DNA of 64,000 bases from the NCBI GenBank assembly GCA_045538535.1, contig JAZSRN010000024.1:20334-84333 (forward strand), written 5' to 3'. The notes beneath the pieces are model-generated. The model ran no database searches, had not been told where the DNA came from, and worked only from the letters and a program-made list of their open reading frames with translations. This document shows positions 46,566-56,325 of this stretch, piece after piece. The position numbers and the translations under genes were made by a program. The stretch's first letter is position 1; every line of letters starts with the position of its first letter. This DNA is from RUG14219 sp045538535. Lineage in GTDB: Bacteria > Cyanobacteriota > Vampirovibrionia > Gastranaerophilales > Gastranaerophilaceae.

Positions 46566-47186
46566 CTAATATCCTTCTTGTATCCATTCTCTAACTCTAA
46601 GTGTAGCTCCACACTCTTGTGCGATTTTCCTGCAAAGTTCAATATCGTGATGTTCGCCTTTATAACCCTCAACGATGCTGGCAATTGTTTTTATACCAGC
46701 TTGCGATGATGCTTTGATAAATTTTTTCACTTCATCGTATGCGCCACTAAATTTTGGTTGCGACAATCTGTCGTATTCTTGCGAGTTTTCGGCATTAAGA
46801 CTAACCGAAATCTCATCAATTAACCCCACTAATTCCGGAATAATATTTCGCTTATAAACAAAATTGGCATGCCCGTTTGTGTTTATTCTTATTTTTACTT
46901 GCGGATAATTATCTCTAATATATTGAGCAACCTCTTTTAATATGTCTAATTTCAAAAGAGGTTCACCATAACCGCAAAAGACTACATCCTTATAATCGAC
47001 GGTCAATTGGTCATTGAGTTGAGCAACAACTGCAGCTGCATCAAAATCTTCATCTTCAAGCCACATTTCTTGGCCACAAACATCGTCTTTATCTCTTCTC
47101 AAACAAAAAATGCAATCATTTGTACATCTATTTGTAAGATTTATATAAATTTTCCCATCTAATTGATATACTAAAGTGTTTGACAT
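46566..47186 (-). CDS. Radical SAM protein, TatD-associated type
   Basis: 206 residues. The iron-sulfur motif NRCTNDCIFCLRR (C-x3-C-x2-C) sits at the very start after YINLTNR, and VFCGYGEPLLKLDIL is the SAM-binding GE motif. Length and start match the small radical SAM family often next to TatD nucleases, but no tatD lies nearby. The reaction is unknown. AAAGG precedes the ATG. Confidence 0.82.
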   Translation of the reverse strand: MSNTLVYQLDGKIYINLTNRCTNDCIFCLRRDKDDVCGQEMWLEDEDFDAAAVVAQLNDQLTVDYKDVVFCGYGEPLLKLDILKEVAQYIRDNYPQVKIRINTNGHANFVYKRNIIPELVGLIDEISVSLNAENSQEYDRLSQPKFSGAYDEVKKFIKASSQAGIKTIASIVEGYKGEHHDIELCRKIAQECGATLRVREWIQEGY

Positions 47187-47244
47187 AACGAGCCTTTCAA
47201 TAACAAAATTATTGCATGCTCAATTTATATTTACAAGCGGTAAT

Positions 47245-48825
47245 TTAGCATTTTTTATCTTGGGAGTAATCCGCAGTTCCAGGGAATTTATCTTCACCTG
47301 TTCTCATCTTTGTAATCCAATATTGCATTTTTGGGATTAATGTTGACAAGAACAACGCTGATATAGCAAAACCTACACCCCAATTTGCAGTATTTTTAAT
47401 GAAATTATCTCGATTAACTTTTTTGAGGATATCTGCGGTAACATCACAACCATCTTTTTTAGCTTTTGCGAGAATTTTTCTTGTATATTCGACAACATCT
47501 TCCTTCAAATTATCCAATTCACGCGAAGAAACAAATTTATACTTGTCTTTATAACCGCCATTAGTTGCAACATTATAAAGATTTTCTAAGAATTCAGGCA
47601 TATTTATCGCACCTTCTCTAAAGATGTCTTTTACTTGATTTTTAGTCAAGATTGATACACCTTCTATTTGCGGTTGAAGTTTAGATATTTTTTCGGCTAA
47701 TTCAGAATATTTCGCAATATCATCAGCCCCGAAAGTTCCGCAAGATGCGATATGTTTTTTGAAATTATCCAAAGAAATAACTTTATTTTCATCAAATTTC
47801 GCCAGTAGTTTTTTATCAATTAAGCCAACATTGTTATTATCTCCTAAGGCTTTTCGTGCAAATTCTTCAACAGACATCTTACCACCGTTTTCTTTTAACA
47901 ACGAATTCAAATGCTGCGTAACTTGTTCTGCTGCAACTGGGTCTAAACGAGTTTTCTTGCCATCTTCTAATTGATTTAACCATCTGTTTATATTCGGCAT
48001 ACTAAACATATAGAAGTAAATTGACGTTAAATCCCTAAACAAAACTTCAGTTCTCTCATGATTATTTCTGGCACTAACAGTACGACCGCCGGCAATACCC
48101 ACATCCGTAGAAAGAAGTTGATATGTAGGATCATTTTCGAATTTATTAGCAACTGAAAGCAATGTCGCATAATTCATTCCGAAAGAAACATCTTTATTTT
48201 TATCTTTTCCTTTCATAAAATTGTCCATAGTGAAAGCGATAGGCGCTCCGACGGATTGTTGTTGAGTTGAATTTTGATTTGGTTGAACATTTGTTTCTGC
48301 CATTTTTTTGGCTCTATACACATTTGTGATATGTTGATTAATTTTTGGAACAACAAGACCTACCAAAACGTTAGCAAGCAAAATACTTGAACCGATTTTT
48401 AAGGCTTTGAATTTTGCAATTTGTTCCGTTGTTAAATTTTGGACAAATTTACCGACTTTACCTGCGGCTTTATTTTTTAATTTGATAGCTTTATCATCAT
48501 GTAAGAAATTTCTGAGAGGATTTCGCACACCATCTTTTTCTGCGTCAAAATTTGCCGTATGAAGATTTAATAGTTTTTTACCGATAGCATCGTTCATTTT
48601 GTTGAACATTTTAACGCCACCAAACCAAAAAGCCGCCCCTATAGCTTCTTCGGTAAAACGTTCTCTGGATTCTTCAAATCCACCCCTATTATAAGCTTGC
48701 AATGTTCTTCCACCAGTAACAAAGCATTCCAATAATACAAGCGGCACAAGGCTTCGCTGGCCTATACCGCGAATAAATCTTCTTGAATAACTAAAATCTG
48801 ATATGCTTTGTGGGGATATTTTCAT
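47245..48825 (-). CDS. Unknown membrane-associated protein
   Basis: 526 residues. Hydrophobic segments at about 22-42, 144-165 and near 490-512 suggest two or three membrane helices around a long soluble, charged middle with a Gln/Asn-rich patch (NVQPNQNSTQQQSV). It starts MKISPQSISDFSYSRRF, the style of other orphan proteins in this window. No domain recognised. It is divergent from another orphan membrane protein at 49013. Confidence 0.65.
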   Translation of the reverse strand: MKISPQSISDFSYSRRFIRGIGQRSLVPLVLLECFVTGGRTLQAYNRGGFEESRERFTEEAIGAAFWFGGVKMFNKMNDAIGKKLLNLHTANFDAEKDGVRNPLRNFLHDDKAIKLKNKAAGKVGKFVQNLTTEQIAKFKALKIGSSILLANVLVGLVVPKINQHITNVYRAKKMAETNVQPNQNSTQQQSVGAPIAFTMDNFMKGKDKNKDVSFGMNYATLLSVANKFENDPTYQLLSTDVGIAGGRTVSARNNHERTEVLFRDLTSIYFYMFSMPNINRWLNQLEDGKKTRLDPVAAEQVTQHLNSLLKENGGKMSVEEFARKALGDNNNVGLIDKKLLAKFDENKVISLDNFKKHIASCGTFGADDIAKYSELAEKISKLQPQIEGVSILTKNQVKDIFREGAINMPEFLENLYNVATNGGYKDKYKFVSSRELDNLKEDVVEYTRKILAKAKKDGCDVTADILKKVNRDNFIKNTANWGVGFAISALFLSTLIPKMQYWITKMRTGEDKFPGTADYSQDKKC

Positions 48826-49012
48826 AAACTTCTACCAAATCAACTCTGTATTTAACATGTCTGAAAACTTTTTTTTGCCAAATATCAAAGCTATTTTAAT
48901 ACTTTGTTACAAAATAAGTATAAAATCTACACTAATTAAGTTTTGTAAAAGAAAGTATATACAAGTGACAAGTTTATTTTTTATGAGAGTTATAATTGCA
49001 TAGGTGATAATA

Positions 49013-49855
49013 ATGTTAGAGAATATTACTTTAAAATCTCATAATCAAGGATACAAAAGAGCTTGTCCAAAACCAAAACCAACCCAATTTGGACATAATT
49101 ATTCTCATTGCGAAATTACCCCCTCTAAAGATGAAATTTCTCTAAAAAGAAAAGTTGCAGCTACAACTGCACTTGGAGTCATCGCTGCTGTAGCCGGCAT
49201 CGCAAAAAAACAGAATTTCAAATTAAATCCAAAAACCATTTTTTCTCAGTCTCCAAAAGATTGGGCAATTTTCAAGATAAAAAATCCGAAAAAACCTAAC
49301 GGTAAAACATTGGAATTAGAAGAAAAAGAAATAATGCTAATCGGAGCTTCTTCAGTTTTAGGAGGACTCGTGGGTGGTGTTGCATTTGATGATAAAAAAC
49401 ATACGGTTGCAAAACTAAAAGAATCTCTAAACCAATACTTTGGCAATATCATTGTTCCGTTAGCGTTTGTTGCAGTTCCGTCAAGATTTTATAAAAACAA
49501 CAAAGAAACGATACAAAAATATGTCCCTCAATTCAAAAATCCTAACAAATCAAAAGGATTAAAATTTGCAAATACTTTTATGCGCGCAATTCCACCTATC
49601 GGCTTGACAGGCGTATTCTTAGGCGCCGGAATAATTGCCGGAAACCGAGTTTCAAACTTTATTAATGAAAAACTTTATCACAGAAAAGTTGAACGAGAAA
49701 TAAGACCTACCGATTTTGCTCCACATTTAGATGATGTCGGACTGGCAGTTACATTAATGGCCCCTGAAACCGTTGCCGGTAGTGTCATTTCTAAATTTAT
49801 TCCGCTAGCTTTAATGGTTGCCGGAAACAAAGTCGGAACATCTAAAGAAAGTTAA
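49013..49855 (+). CDS. Unknown membrane protein
   Basis: 280 residues from the ATG at 49013 with AGGTG upstream; a GTG nine bases earlier is less likely. Hydrophobic segments: VAATTALGVIAAVAGI, IMLIGASSVLGGLVGGVAF, IIVPLAFVAVPS, and a C-terminal pair (IGLTGVFLGAGIIAGN and SVISKFIPLALMVAG). Loops are basic. It contains PTQFGHNY near the start, similar to SFxG orphan motifs. Function unknown. Confidence 0.65.
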   Translation: MLENITLKSHNQGYKRACPKPKPTQFGHNYSHCEITPSKDEISLKRKVAATTALGVIAAVAGIAKKQNFKLNPKTIFSQSPKDWAIFKIKNPKKPNGKTLELEEKEIMLIGASSVLGGLVGGVAFDDKKHTVAKLKESLNQYFGNIIVPLAFVAVPSRFYKNNKETIQKYVPQFKNPNKSKGLKFANTFMRAIPPIGLTGVFLGAGIIAGNRVSNFINEKLYHRKVEREIRPTDFAPHLDDVGLAVTLMAPETVAGSVISKFIPLALMVAGNKVGTSKES

Positions 49856-49869
49856 ATCGCCTTTTGCAT

Positions 49870-50451
49870 CTACAATAAAGCATCGTATACTCGTTTAACT
49901 TCTTGAATATCTTGCCACATCAACCATTTTGGCGAACCTTTTTCTCTTGAATCATTCCTTAAAAGGTACGACGGATGAAAAATCGGCATCATTTTTGACT
50001 CATAAGGACCATCAAACCATTTTCCTCTGGCTTTAGTAATTCCCCGCTCTTTTGGCAACATTGTATTAAGTGCAATATTTCCGCAAACAAGGATGATTCG
50101 AGGCTTTAAAATATCAATTTGGGATTTCAAAAAATATTCACACGCTTGCTTTTCTTCCGGTAGTGGATTTCTATTTTCCGGCGGACGGCATTTTATTGTG
50201 TTACAAATGTATACATGCTCATCTCTTGAAAGCCCTACAGAAGCAAAAATTTTATCCAACAATTGACCCGCCTTACCGACAAAAGGTTTACCTTTCTGAT
50301 CTTCCCAATACCCGGGCGCTTCTCCAATTAGCATTAATTTTGAATTTGGTATACCATCAGAAAAAACCGTATTCGTGCGAGTTTTATAAAGTTCGCATCC
50401 CATACACGTTTTACATTGATTTTCCAAAACTTCTAATTCATCAACAATCAT
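49870..50451 (-). CDS. Family 4 uracil-DNA glycosylase
   Basis: 193 residues with the iron-sulfur cysteines starting at CKTCMGCELYKTR (C13, C16, C19), the active-site loop GEAPGYWEDQKGKPFVGKAG, and HPSYLLRN at the leucine-loop end. It removes uracil from DNA as the first step of base repair. AGAGG lies before the ATG, and its end lies close to the convergent gene at 49855. Confidence 0.93.
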   Translation of the reverse strand: MIVDELEVLENQCKTCMGCELYKTRTNTVFSDGIPNSKLMLIGEAPGYWEDQKGKPFVGKAGQLLDKIFASVGLSRDEHVYICNTIKCRPPENRNPLPEEKQACEYFLKSQIDILKPRIILVCGNIALNTMLPKERGITKARGKWFDGPYESKMMPIFHPSYLLRNDSREKGSPKWLMWQDIQEVKRVYDALL

Positions 50452-50610
50452 AAAAACCTCTTTTAAAAATATTATACTATTATTTAAATTTGATATTAAG
50501 ATGGTGTAAAGAATATAAAATATTTCTTAACAATATTGACAAATTTTATTATCTTTGTGGTTTATTATTAAAAAAGCAAATTGACAATAAATTTAATAAG
50601 GATTTATACA

Positions 50611-51495
50611 TTGCAAAATACAATTAATAAAAGATATATGTCTCAACCGAACAAACCTTTTCAAAATCTAAAAGGTATTGACGGAATTTCTGTTTTTGAA
50701 GTTGAAAACAAATTAAAAACTTTATTTATGAATGAATTAAATTCATCAAATTCAATATTTTTAAAAGTGTCAGATAATGTTATTCATAATCTGGCATTAT
50801 TTTTATCCGGCGTAAAATCAAGAAGTTGCGCCATCGGCATTGCAGGTGAAACCGCCAGTGGAAAATCTACAATAACACTAGATATCATAGACACAATAAA
50901 CGATTTTGCCAAAGAATATGGAATAAACAAGGCCATAACCCGCATTAATACTGATGATTATTATTATGATAGGTCAGAAATGGTGAAACAAGCCGGAAGT
51001 TTTGCCGAATTCGCAAAACATTATGATTTAGATATTCCCGAAGCACTTGAACTCAGCCTTATGAAAGAACATATTCATCAAATTTTGGAAGGAAGAACCG
51101 TTTATCTTCCAAAATACGACATGTCCGGAACCGCAATCAGAACCGACAATGTTCAAAAGGCCGAACCTTCAAAAATAATTATTTCAGAAGGTTTATTTAC
51201 ATTAACCGACAATGTCGTTGATGCTTTTGATTTTAAAATATACGTTGACGTAACAAGAGAAGTTCAAAAACAAAGATTTTATCAAAGAGCGCAAGAACGC
51301 AATTTGGGTGATTCTGTAGATGAAGTTTACAACAATGCCTCAAACAAAGCCCAAATTTACATCCATCCAACCGCAATGAAAGCAGATATTATTTTATCCG
51401 GCGAAGCCGATAGATGCGCGTACAAAATTTTCGTAGGAAAGTTACTAAATATAATAAAAGAAATTCATTTCAATAATGTTTTATTATATTCTTAA
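50611..51495 (+). CDS. Uridine kinase / phosphoribulokinase-family P-loop kinase
   Basis: 294 residues from a TTG at 50611, which has AAGGAT upstream; a TTG at 50581 and an ATG at 50638 are alternatives. P-loop GIAGETASGKSTITLD, a substrate loop NTDDYYYDRSEM, and KIIISEGLFTL (Walker B-like) are typical of the uridine kinase family. The N-terminal 70 residues are not conserved. The true substrate is unsure, since cyanobacterial-lineage relatives can be phosphoribulokinase-like; no Calvin-cycle genes are seen here. Confidence 0.75.
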   Translation: MQNTINKRYMSQPNKPFQNLKGIDGISVFEVENKLKTLFMNELNSSNSIFLKVSDNVIHNLALFLSGVKSRSCAIGIAGETASGKSTITLDIIDTINDFAKEYGINKAITRINTDDYYYDRSEMVKQAGSFAEFAKHYDLDIPEALELSLMKEHIHQILEGRTVYLPKYDMSGTAIRTDNVQKAEPSKIIISEGLFTLTDNVVDAFDFKIYVDVTREVQKQRFYQRAQERNLGDSVDEVYNNASNKAQIYIHPTAMKADIILSGEADRCAYKIFVGKLLNIIKEIHFNNVLLYS

Positions 51496-51510
51496 TTACA
51501 AAACAACAAA

Positions 51511-54500
51511 CTAAGCCATACGATTTCTGTACATACTGTTGATACTATTTACACGACGCATACGTTTTTCAATGATTTCACGAGCTTCATCAGACATTTG
51601 ACTAAAACCTCTCAAACGTTTTGTGTCTTCTGCTTGATTTGAATCTTGTAAAAACGTACCCGCAATTTGAACAGCTGAACCGGCTAGTTGTGTCCATTTC
51701 TCAAAATTATCCATTTTGGTTTGTTTTTGTTCTTGTTTAGCAAATGTTTTATGTGCGCTACGCATCATGCTTTCTTTATTAAGTGCACTTGCTCTTTCTG
51801 TATCACCAGAATTCATAGCATTGAACATTTCACCCATCAAATCTTCAGTATCAATATCTGCAAATTCCTCTGAAGCACCTTCATTTTTAATATTGTTTGC
51901 TTTTCTTTTTTGTTCTGCTTGATAAGCTTTTTTCTCTTCTTTTGACATATTGGCAACTCGTTCTTTTTCAGCTTGTTTTTTAGCTTTAGCTTGTGCTTTT
52001 GCAGTTTTCTTATCAGTATTTGTTGTTTCTGAAGAATTTGTTGTATCAGTTGTTGTATTTGTATTATCTGTCGGAGTTGTTGTAGATGTTGAGCTATCAG
52101 AATTTAAGTCAATACCTTGGATAGTATCTGCAAGTTCAGCTTCTACAGGCGCAAATGGTGAAATCGGCTCATCATTATTAACAAGTAATTGCGCTGAAGA
52201 ACTATCATTATTGTTATTGTCTGTACTATTATTTTCTGTATTGTTATTTTCTGTCGGAGCATCTGAATTGGTGTCTCCTTCTTTATCTACAGATGAAGAA
52301 TTACTATTTTCCGGTTGTTTTTTATCTGTTCCCCTTGATTCTTGAACTTGATTGTCTTGGTTTTCATTATTTTCTTGTGCATTTTTGTTTGCGTCATTTT
52401 TCTCTTGAGCTTTACCCATTTTAGAGGCAGCTAATTGCCCGATCGATGCCGCAGTACTAATCGCACCACCAATAGCCCCTAAAGTTTGAGCAAATTTGCT
52501 ATCTTCACCAACCATTGTCATAATTTGGCTTGTTGAAGTCATAGCAGTACCGACTGCACCGGCTATTGTTGAAATTTTACCAAGTGTAGATGCATCTCCC
52601 AATTTTGTCAATGATTCAGCAGAGTTTGTTAATGAAGCACCGATACCAGCAATTGTAGATATATTACTTAACGCACCGATAGCTTCTTTACCTTGTACCG
52701 CTCTAACATTATTAACCAAGCTTGCTCCTGAAGAAACTACATTCAAACCAGCACTTACAACACTTAATGTCGATACAGCTTGTCCTGCAACTCCAGCTCC
52801 ACCAGAAACAGCAGAAAGTGCAGCTTGACCTAAAGACATTAAACCAGCAGCTAAGTTACCATTAGCAATTTGAATAGTAGCTTTAGCAACACCACAAGCC
52901 AAAGTCCCTTTAGTACCTATACTTACCATTACAGAACCAGCAGCAGCGGTAAACGGTGAAGCCAACAATATAGTACCGGTTGCTGTAGTTATTTGAAAAA
53001 CATTTTCGGCAATACCAACAATACCTAATTGTTTATTAAGTTTCTTTTGTTTTGCTTCTTCAGCTTTTTGCGCATCATTAATTTTCTTTTCTCTTGTTTT
53101 AACAACTTTGTCATATCTTTTACTGCTTGTTTTTGTAATTTTACCTAATCTATTAATTTTCACTTTATTCTTGTCAACAACACGTCCTTTTTGAGTAAAA
53201 GTTGTTCCTAACACATTTAGACGAGCTTCATTTGCAGCAATAGCCTCAGTATTTTTAGGTGCTTGAGCTGTAGTCGCAGAACCAACAGACATACTAAATG
53301 CTTGTGTCGTACCGGCTGACGCTTGAGCATTGTTTGACGCCGCCATAGGCGAAGAAGATTGTGCGCTCTCATCTTCGGCAATCATTTGCTCGCTTTCTGC
53401 AACTAAAACCTCAAATTCAGATGCGATTTCTTCTTGTTTTTTTACGGCTTGTGTTGACTCTTTAGTCATTTTGATAATTTCTTTTTGATTTTTCTTCATT
53501 TGTTTTTGAAGTTTTTTAGCTTCTTTTTCAAGCTCTTTTTCAGTTTTATCAGCATCTTTTTTAACTGCAATAGAATCTTTATTATCTTCTTTTGCACTGC
53601 CAGTAGTATCGGTAACTTGACCTTGTGCATCATCAGTTGATGTTTCTTTTTTCTCTTCTTTTTTTGTTGGGACGACACTATTTTGACTATTCATTGTTGT
53701 ATTAGTTATTGTGGTTGGCTCAATTGAAGTAGTTGTAGCCTGATTGTTATTGGTTACAAGAGAAGATACTTTTTGACCAACTACAGAAGTTACAGTACCA
53801 GCAAATGAAGTTGGTTCTGTTGGTTCCGTTGGCTCAGTTGGCTCAGTTGGTTCAGTTGAAGTTGTCGGCTCTGTAGGAACAGTTGGTTCCGTAGGCTCTG
53901 TTGAGGTTGTCGGTTCAGTCTCGTCACCTTCTTTGCCCTGAACAATTTTTAACGCTTGTTTCAAATTTTCATCAGAAATCTCTATTTGACCATCGGTTGT
54001 ACTTATTGCGCCAAAACCTCCGATAGCCAAATCAATTAAACTAATACCCGAAGCTGTACAAGCCGCACCAAAGGCAGTGTGTGTTGTACCCAAGGCAATT
54101 AATGCAACACCGATTGATGCAGTAAACGGATTTGACAACAATGCAGTACCAGTTGCAATTTCACTAATACCACTTACCGTCATATATCCACCAAATGCAG
54201 TAAATACAGTGCCTTTAACGGTTGTTGCAGTCATTGTATCTTTTGCATCCGGCAAAGTAGCATCATAACGTTTATTTTTCTCTAATGCTTTATTAAATCT
54301 TTCTTCTGCGGTTAAATTATTTTCTTCAATTTCATTTTCTGTTTTTTGAATTTCATTAATCGCTGAAGTAGCTTCACCACTAGCTTCAGTTGGTTCGGTT
54401 GGTTCAGTTGGTTCAACCGGTTCTGTAGGATCAGTAGGAATAGTCGGTTCAGTTGCGGTGGTAGGTTCTGAAGAGTCTTCGATAACTTGTTCTTCAGTCT

Positions 54501-56049
54501 CAATTTTTTCTTCTGCTTTTTCGTTTTTATTTTGCGCTTGTTTAACTTCTTCTAAAGCTTTTTCACCTTCTTGCTCTGAATCTTCACCTTCAGCTTTTAC
54601 TGCAGCTATTAAAGCTTCTGTAGATTTTGCATTTTGAGCGGCATCTGCGAGGTCAACTTCTTGAGGTTGTTCTTCTTGTGTACCCTCTGTATTTTCACCC
54701 GATTCTGAACCATCAGCATCAGTGCCACCTGCATTTCCCGCGCCTGTAGTATCAGCAGCTGGAGGCTCGGTAACATCCGCACTACCATCACCTGATGGTG
54801 CAGGTTCTGTTGTAGGTGCTGGCTCAGTAGTTGGCTCAGTAGTTGGTTCAACCGGTTCTGTAGAAGTTGTTGGCTCAGTTGTATCGTCCACATCCGGCAT
54901 ATCAACTTTAGCTTGTCCGTTTGTAACCAATTCTTGTTCAGTTTGCATAACCTCACCGGTTTCAATTTGCAAATCCATAATTGAAGCAACACTATTCAAA
55001 TCTATTTGAGTTTGAATAGAGAAATCTTGGGCATCAACACCTGTATCCATAGTTTTCTGTGCGAGATTTTTTGCCATTGAAACCGCAATTACATAACCTA
55101 AGAAGCCACCAACGTTAAACGCTCTTGAAAAACCGGTTTGAGTCGATTTATCTTTTAAGTTAAAGTTTTTGAAACTTTCTGCAACTTCAACCGCGTCATC
55201 ACCTGCAAAACCAACTTCTTTTGATAATTTATTTTTTTCACCCAATTGAATTGTGATATCTTCCATTAATGCAATATCTTTCTTCATTTCATCCATGAAA
55301 TTTTCGTTTTCATCGGCGAAAATTGTTTGCAATTCTTCAAAACGAGATTGCTCAGAGTCAGAAAGTGTTTCACCATTCTTAACTTTCTTTTGCAATTTTT
55401 CCCATTCGGAAGCGATTTTTTTCATCTCGTCAAGAGATTCAATTTGATTGTCTTCGGCTTCTGCTTGAATTGCCTCAAGTTCTGCTTGAATTTGGTTTAA
55501 ATCTTCAAGAGATTTTTTTGATTCTTCAGTTTTAGTTTCACAAGACTGAATAGCTTTTGTTGCATTTTGCTTAAACGCAACATACGAATCTTCTTTCACC
55601 GGAGCATCTGTTTCGTCATTTGTAGTTTGAGTTTCAGCTTCAGTTTCAGTAAGGAATTGGGAAGGGTCACTATTTTCCATTGAATGCGCCCAGTCAAGAA
55701 CTTCTTGCGGGATAACTACGCCTTCGTTTTCCATTGCAAGAATTTCTTCATAAGAATATTGGCTCCATTCAGGGTCGAATAAAGCTCCCGTATCTTGGGT
55801 GTAACTTTCAAGAGTAAGCGAACGAGCTTTTGCTTCTGCTGTATAAACCGACAAAGGTGTTGCGCCGACTTTTCCGTCAGTAATCCAAGTTTCATAATCA
55901 AAATCTACATCTTCATACGCAAAAAGGCCTTGACGTTTCGGCATAACATATTGCACGTTGCCAAATCTGTCGAGAATAGGATCACCATTTTCATCGACAA
56001 GCAATTCTTGATATTGACGGCGTATTTCAAGTATGCTTAAAATCTTCAC
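51511..56049 (-). CDS. Giant repetitive surface-type protein with duplicated hydrophobic modules
   Basis: 1512 residues from a GTG with AGGAAAGG upstream. There is no obvious signal peptide. It alternates acidic coiled-coil stretches with Pro/Thr/Glu linkers (about 386-423, 526-558, 710-750, of TEPTEPT type). Two hydrophobic modules look homologous: about 606-700 (TGTALLSNPFTASIGVALIA) and about 1006-1126 (TGTILLASPFTAAAGSVMVS), each ending with VQGKE. A Ser/Thr/Asn-rich stretch and a charged C-terminus follow. No family recognised. It could be a secreted or membrane-inserting adhesin-like protein. Confidence 0.65.
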   Translation of the reverse strand: MKILSILEIRRQYQELLVDENGDPILDRFGNVQYVMPKRQGLFAYEDVDFDYETWITDGKVGATPLSVYTAEAKARSLTLESYTQDTGALFDPEWSQYSYEEILAMENEGVVIPQEVLDWAHSMENSDPSQFLTETEAETQTTNDETDAPVKEDSYVAFKQNATKAIQSCETKTEESKKSLEDLNQIQAELEAIQAEAEDNQIESLDEMKKIASEWEKLQKKVKNGETLSDSEQSRFEELQTIFADENENFMDEMKKDIALMEDITIQLGEKNKLSKEVGFAGDDAVEVAESFKNFNLKDKSTQTGFSRAFNVGGFLGYVIAVSMAKNLAQKTMDTGVDAQDFSIQTQIDLNSVASIMDLQIETGEVMQTEQELVTNGQAKVDMPDVDDTTEPTTSTEPVEPTTEPTTEPAPTTEPAPSGDGSADVTEPPAADTTGAGNAGGTDADGSESGENTEGTQEEQPQEVDLADAAQNAKSTEALIAAVKAEGEDSEQEGEKALEEVKQAQNKNEKAEEKIETEEQVIEDSSEPTTATEPTIPTDPTEPVEPTEPTEPTEASGEATSAINEIQKTENEIEENNLTAEERFNKALEKNKRYDATLPDAKDTMTATTVKGTVFTAFGGYMTVSGISEIATGTALLSNPFTASIGVALIALGTTHTAFGAACTASGISLIDLAIGGFGAISTTDGQIEISDENLKQALKIVQGKEGDETEPTTSTEPTEPTVPTEPTTSTEPTEPTEPTEPTEPTSFAGTVTSVVGQKVSSLVTNNNQATTTSIEPTTITNTTMNSQNSVVPTKKEEKKETSTDDAQGQVTDTTGSAKEDNKDSIAVKKDADKTEKELEKEAKKLQKQMKKNQKEIIKMTKESTQAVKKQEEIASEFEVLVAESEQMIAEDESAQSSSPMAASNNAQASAGTTQAFSMSVGSATTAQAPKNTEAIAANEARLNVLGTTFTQKGRVVDKNKVKINRLGKITKTSSKRYDKVVKTREKKINDAQKAEEAKQKKLNKQLGIVGIAENVFQITTATGTILLASPFTAAAGSVMVSIGTKGTLACGVAKATIQIANGNLAAGLMSLGQAALSAVSGGAGVAGQAVSTLSVVSAGLNVVSSGASLVNNVRAVQGKEAIGALSNISTIAGIGASLTNSAESLTKLGDASTLGKISTIAGAVGTAMTSTSQIMTMVGEDSKFAQTLGAIGGAISTAASIGQLAASKMGKAQEKNDANKNAQENNENQDNQVQESRGTDKKQPENSNSSSVDKEGDTNSDAPTENNNTENNSTDNNNNDSSSAQLLVNNDEPISPFAPVEAELADTIQGIDLNSDSSTSTTTPTDNTNTTTDTTNSSETTNTDKKTAKAQAKAKKQAEKERVANMSKEEKKAYQAEQKRKANNIKNEGASEEFADIDTEDLMGEMFNAMNSGDTERASALNKESMMRSAHKTFAKQEQKQTKMDNFEKWTQLAGSAVQIAGTFLQDSNQAEDTKRLRGFSQMSDEAREIIEKRMRRVNSINSMYRNRMA

Positions 56050-56325
56050 GTTTGACCTTTCCTGTTAATTTCCTTAATCGTTATATCGGCCAAAATATTA
56101 GATAACTTTAGCTTTTTACGGCTTTTGTTACATTTTGTAAAGCTTGAAGAAACCTCGTTATTTATACCCGAATTTTCACAAATTGTAATGTTAAAGTTGT
56201 TTAACCAAAAATTACATGTTTATTGAAATATATCTTGTTTGTGTGATAATTTTTGTAAAGCTAGAATTATGATGTAAAAATTTATAAATAGCGAAAGTAC
56301 ACAATATAAAAAGGAAAAAAGAAAA
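56050..56325. other. Divergent intergenic region before fusA
   Basis: 276 bases with a near-identical 16-base direct repeat TTTTGTAAAGCT(T/A)GAA at 56133-56148 and 56251-56266, an inverted repeat GTTAAA-GTTG-TTTAAC at 56190-56205, and an AAAAGGAAA ribosome site before fusA. Promoters of both genes should lie here; no single best pair stands out. Confidence 0.5.
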
